Shown: positions 29,801 to 40,867 of the stretch, in pieces
Position numbering within the stretch: position 1 is the stretch's first letter
Layout: each line of letters opens with the position of its first letter
Source of the DNA: Cardiocondyla obscurior
Taxonomy: Eukaryota > Arthropoda > Insecta > Hymenoptera > Formicidae
Length of the DNA: 64,000 nucleotides
Direction: 5' to 3'
NCBI RefSeq assembly: GCF_019399895.1
Contig: NC_091864.1
Location: forward strand, 7,666,001 to 7,730,000
Program-made: the position numbers and the translations under genes
Notes under the pieces: generated by a model
The model's database searches: none
Seen by the model: only the letters and a program-made list of their open reading frames with translations
What the model was told of the DNA's origin: nothing

Positions 29801-31624
29801 TCAGATCGGCTAGAAGTCACGGCTCGCATGCTTTTCACGGCGCGCAATTTACGCGAGAGATATTTACCCGTTGATGTTTCACGAATGCCAAACGAGCGCC
29901 AGGACGTAAAAGACCGCGAGCGAAGAGAAGCCCGTTGCGGGATCTTCGCACGGCGGTCGCGCGCGACGTTTCCGCGACGCGACGGCGGCACGTAACGCTG
30001 ATTGCACGCGTACACGCGCGCGGTTGCAAATCACGGTCCACGTGTGAAACGCACCGCACGAACGCGGCGCGTTTGCGATCGCGGGAGGCCTTCCTCGCGA
30101 TCCATCACGACGAAAGCGAGCGAAGGAACGAGGGACAGCTTTACTGCGTGCGCAGACATTCGCGGACGCTTCTCTGGCTTTCTCAGACGCACAGATGATT
30201 TCGATTACTGATACAAACTGACTTTGCATAAGGTCCTTTTCTTTTTTTTTCCCCTCCCGCATTAACATCTTTTCCGAACGTCAAACTTAAGTCAAGCTAA
30301 TAGAGATTAGAAAAAGAACCCGCCGATTTAAATCCCCGTTCTCCTCTCATCCTCTTTCCACCTTTCGATTCTCGAGATCTCTAAGCCTTCGCAGAGATGA
30401 AGTCTTAGTTGCAAATAAGGTTTGCACTTGTAACAAAGACGGCCATTGAGCCGGCGCGGGAGCTATTAATTGCGATTGCTAAGCAAATGTGGCGTGCGCG
30501 CGCGCGCCCGAGACGAGACGAGACGAAGATTCGCGAAACCCGTACCCGTGAAACGTGCGTGGTCATCCTTCTCCTCCTGCCTTTCCCTCCTCACGTCCTT
30601 CGTAACGGACTGTCCTTCCTTCGCCGGCGATTCTTTCACGAGTCTCGCCGAAACATCCTGCCTGCACCGGCTAACGCCTTTTCCACGTATAAACGCCTCG
30701 ACGACGCCGATCTCGGGCGCGCTCACACTCGCGCTTCGCGCCACACAAAGCCGTGGGTACGATTGCACCGTTGCTGGCCGCCGGCTCACATGTAAATCAC
30801 GTGTGCCACACACGAGGCGCGAGGTATTAACCGACAGAAAGAACCCCGGGAACACGGGAGAGAAATCGACGCGATATTCGATCCGCGAATGACGTTTATA
30901 TAATTTAATTTATTGCTATTTCGAAAGGAAACGTGGAAATTTTATGGTCGCTCGATCGTAGCCGCTTTTCCGCGATATTAATGGATTTTTTTTTTTATTT
31001 CGCTTATTTTACGAGAATAAATGTTAGATTATTTTGTATTTGTAATTACGTTTTAGTTACCGACGTCGCGAGTTAAAGGTTAATTACGAGCGTCATTTTA
31101 ATGCCATTCACACCCTCCAAGTCTTAGGATTCGAAAGTATGTACAAAAACAAATAAAAATTGATCGAAGAAAAAAATAAGATATCGTAAAAAGAGTATCT
31201 ATTTAGTAAATGTTAACAGCAATAAATATTTTAACGTTCAGGGAGATTGTTAGAGCTCACTTTAAGCTTGAAAACGTAAAAGAAGAAGAAAGGAAGGGAC
31301 AAGTGTTGCTACCAATGTGATACTAGCGCCAGACAGGTTGAGTGATGCAAGGATGCATACCAATTGCAAGGATGCATTCATTGTAAATTGATGAGAAAGA
31401 ACAACGGTTGTCCGCGACGGTACGTGAGTCTGCGAACGTCTATCTAATCGACTCTAAAGGAATCTATCGAAAGAAATTAACTATTTGCGAAGGAAAAAGA
31501 AAAAAAGAGATTTTTAATGCCGAAAATTATGGATTAACAGATGTTAAATTACTTGTAAAAATGGGGAAAAAATTATCTTCGTTTATTACGCTTCTATCAA
31601 CTGCGCGAATTACACGTATTCACT

Positions 31625-31951
31625 TCCAATTTACGTCATACTGGAAGAAACCATGAGCGCGCTACGCCTACGCTATTTTTGAAAAGACCGCAATTCAAAA
31701 TTACAAAAAAATAAAAAATTTGCGACTTACCACTCAGCATGAATATCAGCGGAGTTATTCAAATTTTGCCGGTGACTGTAACATAAAATAAAAAACATTA
31801 ATGTAGACATGCTATAATATTTATTAATAAAATTAATTAAAAAAAGGTAAAAGTTTTTTTTTTAATAAAAATTTTATTTAAAAAATTGATGCTTACCTAA
31901 AGTTGCTCCGCCGATGCAGGATGCCCATCCCGAGCCTGCTCCTCCTCTCAG
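31625..31951. repeat. Duplicated segment, copy 1
   Basis: About 0.33 kb, covering unit C and the 3' half of unit B with the intervening AT-rich stretch, aligns collinearly and in the same orientation with 54300-54596. The best conserved blocks are the B part (TTGCTCCGCCGATGCAGGAT and neighbours) and the C part with its splice sites (GGTGACTGTAACATAAAA). Homopolymer lengths differ. Similarity stops at CTCCTCCTCTCAG on the right. Confidence 0.75.
31731..31775 (-). other. Exon-like unit C (45 nt) with good splice consensus
   Basis: On the minus strand, tgttacag precedes 45 nt ending GAGTG|gtaagt. It can follow units A or B in phase (SHRQNLNNSADIHAE), but it cannot then splice to the unit at 15.4 kb because the junction makes TGA. 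It may be a cassette exon, a degenerate exon or chance. A diverged 44-nt counterpart lies at 54391-54434. Confidence 0.25.
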
Positions 31952-32015
31952 CACTGGCTCCAACGAGAATGACAGTCTGCTGCTCCTCCGACGAGTCTTC
32001 CTCTGGATTTTTCAC
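31897..32015 (-). CDS. Exon-like unit B, possible alternative first exon of the minus-strand gene
   Basis: On the minus strand, cttttgtttcag precedes a 119-nt open unit ending TTTAG|gtaagc. Its open frame reads VKNPEEDSSEEQQTVILVG and then ERRSRLGMGILHRRSNF, ending in phase 2 with AG, exactly like exon A. Exon A cannot splice into it, because AG+G followed by TGA stops. It can instead serve as an alternative start: an in-frame ATG gives MGILHRRSNF, joined to the unit at 15.4 kb. Its 3' half has a diverged copy at 54.5 kb. Function unknown. Confidence 0.35.
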
Positions 32016-35000
32016 CTGAAACAAAAGTTATATTTTATTAGCAAAAATCTAACCTTTGACCTGACAATCGACGTCGACTCTCGCTTGGCATAAACGTTAC
32101 TTGCGAATTTTACAATATTTACATCGCGGTTCTCCTCGCGAAGCTGAAGTTCCATCGCGCGAAAGGCATTCTTCGCGAAGAAAAGAAAAAAAAAAAAAAA
32201 AGAATTAAAAAAATGCACAACGTACGCTCGTTCGTTCATTCATTCTTCATTCATTCATACGCGTAACATTTTATCCGCGAGAAGGAGCCATTATGTATCC
32301 AACACTCGATAGGACGTTCACAAACATTCGCGATGCGTTGGCGAGCACGAACTCGCCGTGTTTGTTGATCGTGAGGAAGGATTCGCACGATCAAGTGAGA
32401 ACGCCGACTCCACGGCGCGCGGGTGAAAAAGATACGGCACGTGTGTTCGATTAGCCAGGCTCCTTTGTCGTAGCCAGTAATCATGCACCACCACCAGCAC
32501 CGTCACCATCACCACCAGCATCGGAAGCTGTCATTCACGAGCCGGGAGAGATCACGCCGCGCCGATCTCGCTTGCGAGGCATCTCGGACGAAGCCACACC
32601 GTCATCCGGTCATGCTGCGTGCGATACACACCCGCAGCGTAACGCGAGTATCATGTTTTATTTATAGCCGGTGACATGCGTCTTAACAATGTCCCTCCCC
32701 TCAAACCATTTTTCCGCGAAGAGATAAACGGTGCAACGCCCCTTGATCCGTCGGACTTTTTTTCCCCTAGCGCCGTTCGATCGCGACGACGGTGACGCGC
32801 GATCAATTGTACGTTATTAGATCGAGAGAAGGGCAGCTTCACGTTCCGTACATCCCTCGCGTAGCGACACTGTTAAATTATCCTTTCGGTTCATCGAGAT
32901 TAATGGCCCTCTTAGGGTGCGATTGTCGCAGGGTACTATAGCGAAAGAAACGCCGCTCCAAATTCAACGGCGAAAATTCAGAAACGCAATAACTTTTATT
33001 AATTTACGAATATTAATAACGAAAATAATTCTAAACAGATATATACCGTATGAGACACGCGTGCTTGAAACTTACTTTAATCGCACGGTCGCAAATATTC
33101 TCCCGAGCCTCACGGTAAAACTGCTAACAATTTTAAAGTGGATATCGGTTACCTTTGATCCAAACGTTATCTGCTTTGCTGGAAAAATTGCGAGGAAGTA
33201 TTGGTTCGAAGGGGGATTATTATAGTGCGCGCGCGTTTGCGCAGGTAATGCCGCTTTTTCGCGCGGCTTTTTACCAAAAGGATGCTTCGCCTGGCCGGGG
33301 GATCAATCTTGTCCGCGGCGAACTCAATAATCCTTTTCGGACGCTGCTGTACAATGTTAGCAATTTAATGGGAGTTCATTGTACCCGAATACCCGCGCCT
33401 CCCATAGTGGTCGTTAATCAACAACCGGGGGGTAAAGAACCGACGAATTTTGAAGCGCGACGCCAAGGTGTCGGTACGAACTGACGATTATTTAACTTTA
33501 TTATTAACTCCCATCCGTATAAAAATTGCTGCGAATTTTTTAAACCTATTTTCTTTTTTTTTTTTCTTTTTTTCCGGACTTTTTCATCGATCGAAAGAGA
33601 GTTGGCGCTTTGAGAAATATATTTTCGACGTTTAAACATCGCGAGAATATTGATTTAACGTCAATTATAATTAATCTGCATTAATTTTCAAGTAATAATT
33701 AGTGACAATTTGCTAACTGACTTAAAATGCACTTTCGGCGAAGCGGTGCTAGATCTCCTTGACAATTTCGAACGACGATCGCGTCTCGATATGTCTGATA
33801 ATTGCTCCCTCGTAGCCCACGAGCGGATCCGGAGTGGAAACTGGACCCGTTGCGTTTAAAGAGCTCGGGACACCCCCCGCCCCGCCTTTTTCCCCCCAAA
33901 AAAGGATCAATTTAGAAATCAGTCGCGGCCGGTCTGGTTAAACCGGTCATCCCTGCTCTTTGCAATTCCCGAATCGCTAGAAAAAAATCCGCTACAAAAG
34001 ACGGTAAAACTAACTGCCTGATACATCGCAAATATCGCGTAACCGATAAAAATGCCTACACTCATCGATAACAGCGAAAGCGTGATTAGAACGAATATTG
34101 TCGATCTTTCTATCGCGCATCCCCTCGTTGATCTACTTTTCATTTTAATTTAATTTATATTGTGCAATTAAATTCCAAATATTTACAGCAAAAAAAAAAG
34201 AAGAAATAAATGAATAAAACAATAGCAAAATATCTACTTAAAAAGAAACAAAGGAAGACAAAAGTATCAATCTCACATCGCGCCCTTCCCCCCTTTGAAA
34301 ATTGGATAGCACCGTAGCTGCGATACCCCGGCTTCTTTTAGCGTGCGTTTCTAAACGGACAGAATATTAACGGACGTTCGAGACCGAATGAATAATGATA
34401 TCGGTAACGATACGCGGCGAAGGGTACCACGGGTTATCGATCGTCGCGGTGTACGTCGCAAGGTCGCCACCGTGGACCATTAATTTAATTGCGAAATCGC
34501 GAGCGACGGGACGCGCGCTCCGAATGAAACGGCGATTGTTTCGGCGCGGTGCGCGATCCGCCGGTGCGTCCGACGCAGGAATCCGGCGACGCGGGGGGGC
34601 CCGTCGCGCACGCTTTGGAATCCTGCGTCGTGCGAACCGGGCCCTAAGGCCCTCCGAGACCACGGGCTCGAGGAAAAAGGGATCGCCGCGAAGGATCCCC
34701 CGGCCGCTCCGCTTTCAGCGCGGGGCAAAAAAAAAAAACGAGTCCGAGGGCATTTAAAGCTTAAGAAAAATTCTAAGGGATGGAGGAGGAGGGAACTGCT
34801 GATATTTTCGCGACGATACGTATGAATTATCGTTACGGATCTCGAATAACATTAATACGCTTCGTCGATAGCGCGTGCAAGCGGACGCTCGATAATCGAC
34901 GCGTTAAACGTTCGCTATTTCTATCGCATTTCGGAGTATTCGCTTCGCATCGACAGTCCAGCTTCGAGCGCGTTTCTGGAATTAATTCTAAAACGTTCTA

Positions 35001-38000
35001 ACGAATGTGCGGAGGACCTTGGAAGTTATCGTTCGTACCTTCGAGTAGAACGGCATTTTCTTTTTGCGCAACGCGAAACGCATGCGAGAAACGTCCGACC
35101 GGGCCGCCCAGATACGGCCGTTACCACTTTCGTTATTTCCGTCCTTTTATTCTTCGCTGCGGTATTTCTCAGACTTCCCTCGCATGTCGAACTTCTCGGC
35201 ACGACCGCTTATGCGAAGTTAGGACCGCGGCAGTGATATCCATTCATTTCGCCCGGTATTTTGATGCTCCGGGCAGAGAGCGAAAGCAATGAGCGGAGAG
35301 AGAGAGTCGGAGTGGAATCCGATAATCTCTTTAGCAGGGTGTCACGTAGGTGCTGCAGTTACGCGGCAAGTTTTTTCGTTTATCATGTACGAATCGAGGA
35401 GGCCTGCTTCTTTCCAGTCGGACCGTGGGATCAAACAGGATTTCACAGACGACGCGCGGTAACCGAATACACGCCGATCCCGAAGCCCCGTCGAGAAAGA
35501 AAGAGAGAGAGAGAAGGAGATCGCACCGTTTTCGGGCCGAGAAACGCACTTTTCCAAGATCAATTTGTCGAAGGAGAGAGACGAGACTTTGCTCCGGCGC
35601 GAAGATTTCGTCCACGCATTTGTCGTCGGTATTTTCGGCCGTCGGTGCTCGCTCTCGCCACTTCAGCCCCGATTATTTAACGACGTCGCTTTACGCGCTC
35701 TATATTAGCCGCAACTCCGTTCCAGTCGCGTGAGAAAAATCTACGAGAGAACGTACCGCGACTGCTCCTCTGTTCGATCTACCTATTCGATTTTTTCTAC
35801 AATACGACGGCAGCGTGCGGGACGGTTTCTCACGCTCTCGGCGGTTTCCTAGGCGCCTCGCTATTTCCACACCGGCTGCGCGCGAACAAATAGCGTTATC
35901 GGTCTTCGTACTCGCGTTCGGAGACGCAAGAAACCCGCGCGATATACTTCGCAACGGGCGATTGTCACCATCGGTTGTAGGAGCGCCGGACCGACCGCGC
36001 GAACGTTTTATCGCCTGCGACGTGCCACCTTTATCGCAGCACAGGCCCCAGGTAAGCAAGCGTATCTCGCGTTACGACCGCCGACCGGACTGGTATTTCT
36101 ATCATAGCCGATGACCAGTAATCGCGGGCACCGGTGATAGTCGCGTACGCCGTACGGCGGGAAGGGAAGTGGGTCGCGCGCGTTTACAATTACGGTCGCA
36201 GATACAGCGAGGAGGTCTTTAAAAATGACAGTAACAATTTAAAAGCCCGTAAAGTCTAATTCATTCGGCGGCGCAATCGGAACGTTTCTAGACCGGTTTC
36301 CACCGTATACGTCTTCCGCAGGTGTAAGAACAATGGGCGGCCGTTTAAATGCCGGGGGCCTTTTAAAGCCTTATCCTGTTCGCGATTCTCTTCGAAAAGT
36401 TTCGTGGCTCTTACAAATTACGCATGCTTTAATTTCCCCCTTTTTTTCTTCTTTCTTTCTTTTCCTTTTTCTTTTTCGCCCAATTATTCTTAATTAAACC
36501 CGTCGAATTAAATTTACGTTTGCGCGATCAATTAAAGTAACGACGTCGCGAACGAGCAACGAGAAGTCGTTTGTTCTCGTGGAAGATTTATTTTTACACG
36601 AATGCACGACTCGTTTCGATCCACGGGCGCGCGCCGTGAAGTGTGTGGAAACGACAATTCTTCGAAAGCCTTGAATATATTTACCCACGGACCAGGTCAC
36701 TGTCTCAATACTCCCGCCATTCAACTAGAAATTCTCAACCTGTGGGAATGCTCAGGTAGGCATGAAGACTAAAGTGCAACGTTTCTCCGAGATTCTTTAA
36801 GAATACATGGATTTTTCAAGCGATGCCCACTCCGCCGACAATATCCCCACAAAGTGCTCGTTGATCTCAAAAGGCGGACAAATGAGCCCGAAATTCCGAC
36901 AGGTTCCAAAGGAATTCGGCGCCGCGGTTCAGATATCCGGCTAACGGCGACGCGATTGAGCGATAATCGATCGCGAAATATCTTTTCCCTTCGCAGGATT
37001 AAAACGGCGACGGAACGAAACCGGCCGCGCGTCGTCGCCCTCGAAACAGAAAGGAATCGTATCGTTTAAATGCCGTACGTGTTCCGAAGCTTAGCGATTT
37101 TGTCGGGTCCGCGCACAAGAGAGAAAGAGAAAGAGCAAACAGCGATGAAAGAAAAAAAAAGAGAGAGAGAGCCAAAGGCGAAGGAAGTGAGAAGAGGAAC
37201 AGAAGGCGAGAGGCGGTCACCGCGAAAATGACGGCGATCTCCGATGTCACACAGAGGACCGCCAGCGTCCTTTTTTCGAAGACGGAGAGGAAGAGAGCTC
37301 CGGGCCGGCTCGTGTTTCGGTTTTCGGCATTCCGAGAAATATTTTCATGCCGCGCGCCGCGAACGAAATCTCCCTTTCGTTCCCTCTTTTTTCGCTTCTT
37401 TCTCCGCGTTGCTCTTTCTCCTCTTAGCACGGAGGCCCGTATTCCTCGTCCGTTCGAAGCAGATTCGGCTAGATACGCTCTCTCGGGGGTGGACGCGACG
37501 CGCCAACGTTTCGTGGGACCGCGAAGGGATAACCGGAGGTATCCAATGACTAAGAATCCCCGACGCGGTAGGTACGACCGGATGAGGAATATACAATTCG
37601 TGTTTGCCGACCGTGGATTACAAGAGCTTCAAAGCGGTGTACTTTTAAGCGCGATGCTGAATTTATCGCCATGAAATCGCCTAAGATAGGTGAAACTAAT
37701 CTGAGAAATGTATCAATGGTCCTATACAGCGAAACAAAGTTAGAGATCATGTTTGTGACCCTTCGAGGTCTATGAAAAATTTTTTTCAAGAACTGGCTAT
37801 TTGCTACTAAAAAATATTATCAAATTCCTTCGATTTTTTCTCTTAGACAAATATTCTGAAAATTTTACTGCTCGACTATGTTCCTTCTTCAAATATTCAT
37901 TAATTTATCAAACGCCAAGGCGTTGAAGCCCTGAGTAAAAATCGCACGGTCGACCGAAATCAAGACTCAAGATTCATTGTCGGATATCAAGATCGAGATG

Positions 38001-38158
38001 AGCTAAATGAATTTTCTCCGAATTCTATCGCCGGTTCTACGTTCGCCCATTCTAGATCTAGCTGCCGGACGAGGCGCGCTCTTAATTACGAATATTCCAC
38101 AAGGTCATTATCTCGCATTGTCGATAGATTAAAATACAAAAGTGAGGTCAACACTTAC
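32016..38158. other. Presumed intron between exon-like units A and B, no gene recognised
   Basis: CpG-dense at 34.4-37.6 kb, with purine-rich tracts around 35280 and 37110-37200. A 74-codon hydrophobic minus-strand frame at 33919-34143 is the only open frame with protein-like composition; nothing else supports coding. Confidence 0.5.
32483..32521 (+). repeat. CAC/CAT-rich trinucleotide tract
   Basis: Imperfect CAC/CAT/CAG triplets of about 40 bp that translate as a His-rich string. It is interpreted as simple sequence, not coding, because no splice context or homology supports it. Confidence 0.6.
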
Positions 38159-38267
38159 CTTTGTCGAAGTCCTCCGAATTTCGAACCGCTGCCGTGACTC
38201 ATCGTCCCGTTCGCCATGGCCGGTGCAGCTCCCATCCTTCGTCTAACCCCTGGCCGCGTCTCCGCTC
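38159..38267 (-). CDS. First coding exon of an unrecognised minus-strand gene (exon A)
   Basis: On the minus strand an acceptor (gtgtgtttag) at 38268 opens a 109-nt exon ending CAAAG|gtaagt. The first in-frame ATG is at 38235 and gives MGAAPAMANGTMSHGSG... ending ...KFGGLRQ plus two carried bases (AG). The frame stays open upstream of the ATG through the previous exon without another Met. The next exon must begin in phase 2; the exon-like unit at 15,368-15,414 fits and adds RFNAVRNSVAAHQQHS. I do not recognise the protein. The gene would run leftwards through very long introns and out of the window. Confidence 0.5.
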
Positions 38268-38351
38268 CTAAACACACAAATACCATGATGAATAGTCCGC
38301 TCCTTATAACAAATCGTCGCCTCGCGACAACGAGCATCGGGATATACTCAC

Positions 38352-38450
38352 CGTTCCATTTCCTTCGACGTAATACCCACTTTTCCTCAGCCACTTTGTT
38401 CACGATCGTGCGAGGTAAATCCGCGACTCGTTTAATAATCCGTTAATACT
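38352..38450 (-). other. Probable 5' UTR exon of the minus-strand gene
   Basis: On the minus strand the sequence AAATGGAACG|gtgagt forms a good donor with the exon boundary at 38352. The exon presumably starts in the divergent promoter near 38.45 kb or further right. Its only ATG opens a short upstream frame that continues into exon A and stops after about ten codons, before the main start. Confidence 0.4.
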
Positions 38451-38452
38451 GA

Positions 38453-38810
38453 ATTGACTGAAATTGTTCATTCAAGTGGTTCGTTACCGTTTCGAGAATT
38501 GCAGCCGCAAGGTTGCGAGACTTAATATTGCGGCTGTGATTGGCTAGCACGTGCTTGGTTACGTTGGTATTACTGAACTCGGCCGAGCGACGCCACACGT
38601 GCTTCACGCTCCACTGCACCGTACTGTACTGCGCCGTACTCTACTGTGCTGTGCTGCGCATGTCCGCGCCGTATTTCCGATTGTATTGTACACCTAACCT
38701 CCAAATGTCGTCGCGTCTTGCTATCGACGAAAGTATCTCAAGAATATAAATTACGTTACAAATATATATTTTCAAGTGTAATTCCACAAAGAAAGATCTA
38801 AAGCCGCAAA
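38453..38810. promoter_or_regulatory. Divergent promoter between YJU2 and the minus-strand gene
   Basis: Less than 0.4 kb separates the 5' ends of two head-to-head transcripts. It holds an inverted CCAAT box (ATTGG, 38539-38543), two E-boxes (CACGTG at 38548-38553 and 38596-38601) that share the 9-mer CACGTGCTT, and a run of imperfect GTACT/GTGCT units at 38611-38659. No clear TATA box was seen, as expected for a housekeeping gene such as YJU2. Shared regulation is inferred. Confidence 0.5.
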
Positions 38811-40066
38811 ATGTCGGAACGGAAAGTCCTAAACGTGAGTATAAAAATTAATCGTAACACGTATTCACGTTCTGTGCTTTTAACAAGCATCGCTCTCTTA
38901 TCTATCTTTTGTATTTTAGAAATATTATCCGCCGGATTTCGACCCGTCTAAAATCCCGCGTATGAAATTGGCGAGAAACCGCCAATACACTGTGAGATTG
39001 ATGGCGCCGTTCAACATGCGATGCAAAACGTGTGGTGAATACATCTACAAGGGCAAGAAATTTAATGCGCGTAAGGAAGACGTCGAGGGCGACGATTATC
39101 TTGGCATACGCATTTACAGGTTCTACATTAAGTGCACTCGTTGCCTGCAAGAGATATCCTTCAAGACTGATCCAAAGAATACAGATTATGAGATAGAGGC
39201 AGGTGCCACAAGAAACTTTATGGCATTGAAACTGGCCGAAGAACAAGCACAAAGGGAGGAAGATGAAGAAAAAGAGGAGGAAGCCACTAATCCAATGAAA
39301 CTTCTGGAAAAGAGAACACTTCAGTCGAAACAAGAATTGGAACTGTTAGAATCTTTAGAAGAACTAAAGGATTTAAATCGTAGACAACAGACTATAGATT
39401 ATGATCAAATGTTGGAACAATATGACACTGCTGCTGCTAGGCAGAGAACAGAGAAGGAACAAGAAGAATTAGACGAACAATATATTAAATCCGTATTTGG
39501 CAAGCGACAGTTAACTGGAACAGTAGTAGAAGAAAAAATTGAGGAACTCGAAGAGAAAGAAAAAGAAACAGATGAAAAAATTCAATCTCCTAGAAAAAAA
39601 CTTAAAACAGATGAATCAAATTGCAAAGAAACAGTAAGACTTTAATCTTATATTAAATAAATTATATTAACTTATTATTTGTTTAAAAAAAAATTAATAA
39701 AAAGTATGAACGCTAATGACAATTAATGCTTAGTTACAGGAAAATTCTGGCAACACTTCAAAATTTACCAAAGCATCATTATGGTCGGAAAATACAGGAT
39801 TGTCGTTTAGTAAAAAGAATTTATCTACATTTGTCAAGAAAAGTAATATTGGTATAAAGATAAATGCAAAACCATCACAAAACAAAACATCCGCGTCTGA
39901 AACTGCTGTTTCCTCTGATAAGGAAACAGTTCCACAGGAAACAATATCTAACACTTCAACGAATACATCGAATATAACAAATATAGATACTAAATTAAAT
40001 GGTGTTGGCAATGGTCTTTCATTATTAGGAACCTATTCAGATAGCAGCGATAACGATAGTAATTAA
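38811..40066 (+). CDS. YJU2: Pre-mRNA splicing factor YJU2 (CCDC94 family), 3 exons
   Basis: Three exons: 38811-38834, 38920-39633 and 39740-40066, all phase 0 with GT-AG introns (gtgagt...ttttag and gtaaga...ttacag). They give a 354-aa protein ending in TAA. The N-terminal half matches the YJU2/CCDC94 family: the segment from KYYPPDFDPSKIPR through MKLARNRQYTVRLMAPFNM, a zinc-binding pair C43xxC46 and C80xxC83 (CKTC, CTRC), and YEIEAGATRNF. The middle (about 110-225) is a charged Glu/Lys coiled coil. The Ser/Thr/Asn-rich tail ends in YSDSSDNDSN, typical of the family. Family knowledge: YJU2 joins the spliceosome around the first catalytic step and helps dock the branch site; it is nuclear. 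The ATG is the first after a plausible 5' UTR and is followed by a very short 8-codon first exon. The gene shares a divergent promoter with the minus-strand gene at 38.2 kb. Confidence 0.95.
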
Positions 40067-40151
40067 TACAAAAAATATTAAATATGAAAGTTAATATATT
40101 TTTTATGTTCATATTTTTAATCAATAGAAAAAACTATTGTTATATAAAATT

Positions 40152-40157
40152 AATAAA
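40152..40157 (+). terminator. Poly(A) signal of YJU2
   Basis: AATAAA lies about 86 bp after the YJU2 stop codon in AT-rich sequence. A second AATAAA-type motif falls near 39.65 kb inside intron 2, just after an in-frame stop reached by reading through the exon 2 donor. A shorter isoform that retains the intron is therefore possible but not shown. Confidence 0.5.
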
Positions 40158-40354
40158 ATCTACCCAAACGCGTTTATATAAACACGTTATTTGTCTCAAA
40201 TTATGTCATACATGTACGACGTAAAATTTTAAACTATATTATTTTGTATATATATGTGTACATAGAGAAATTGTAAATTTATTGGGCATGCACATGTAAA
40301 TAATTTCTTGCTAAATCCGAAATAATCACAGATACTCACATATAAGATGTGCCG

Positions 40355-40505
40355 ACGAGTGCAGAGATTTCTTACAGGATGCCGAAGGCTCTACTCCTAA
40401 AACATATAAAAAAAAAATATTATAAGTTATCAAAAATGTAGAAAAATTGAAATTTAATCTGTTTGCAAGGCTAGGCACTCTGTAAGAAATTCTGTCGTCA
40501 GTTAC
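40355..40505. repeat. Imperfect inverted repeat (hairpin) downstream of YJU2
   Basis: ATTTCTTACAG at 40367-40377 is repeated in inverse orientation at 40480-40490 (CTGTAAGAAAT). The flanks also match imperfectly (TGCC, GACGA on both arms), giving arms of about 40 nt around a loop of roughly 70-80 nt. The minus strand also shows splice-like signals here (tgttttag, gtgagt) and an open frame, so a small 3' exon cannot be excluded. Confidence 0.5.
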
Positions 40506-40561
40506 ATCACACCGATACAATGTAGTAAGGAGCACCTAGCCTATCAAAACAGGCCACATAA

Positions 40562-40670
40562 TTAACACATTTGAGATAAACGTTAGAAAGCTTTTAAAAT
40601 AATTATATGTATAATGAAAAATATGTACAAGTAAAAATCGTATAAAAATGATTTATCTCGAATGTGTTAA
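40562..40670. repeat. Inverted repeat with 19-bp arms
   Basis: TTAACACATTTGAGATAAA (40562-40580) pairs with its reverse complement at 40652-40670 with one mismatch; the AT-rich loop is 71 bp. It lies between the convergent 3' ends of YJU2 and the coiled-coil gene. It could be a small terminal-inverted-repeat element or a foldback; no target duplication was identified. Confidence 0.6.
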
Positions 40671-40803
40671 TAACACCACATGCTTGTAACAACGATTAAT
40701 TACCTAAAAATGATGGATATTGATGTTGTAACTTATTAAATAATAAAAATATTGTAAATGGAAAAATAGTTGTAAAATTTTATTTAATTTAAAAAAACCC
40801 CCG

Positions 40804-40809
40804 TTTATT
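40804..40809 (-). terminator. Poly(A) signal of the coiled-coil gene
   Basis: On the minus strand this reads AATAAA, about 60 bp beyond the stop codon at 40868. A second copy lies at 40779-40784. The gene therefore ends tail-to-tail with YJU2, leaving about 0.65 kb between their polyadenylation signals. Confidence 0.45.
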
Positions 40810-40867
40810 TGAATCGATATAGTTATCTCTCAGAATAAACTAAATTGTAATATGGGTGTAATAAACC

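Larger units (their letters stand above)
15415..31624. other. Long stretch without a recognised gene, probably intronic
   Basis: Many overlapping open frames on both strands reflect CpG-rich, stop-poor sequence and show no family motif. It contains the 23.8-kb palindrome, poly(A) runs and pyrimidine-rich tracts (about 17030-17300, 21490-21650, 28970-29250). No tRNA-like B box with matching A box was found by eye. Confidence 0.5.

Noticed and set aside
30409..30892. Overlapping open frames of about 130 codons on both strands
   Set aside because: Open frames on several frames at once are expected in CpG-dense stop-poor sequence; none shows a motif or consistent splice sites.
15368..31775. Homology between exon-like units C and D
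   Set aside because: They share the block CGGAGTTA and a similar donor context, but lengths and the rest differ too much to claim common origin by eye.
35261..36114. Several 100-140 codon frames on both strands
   Set aside because: Same CpG-dense effect, with mutually overlapping frames and Arg-rich composition and no family signature.
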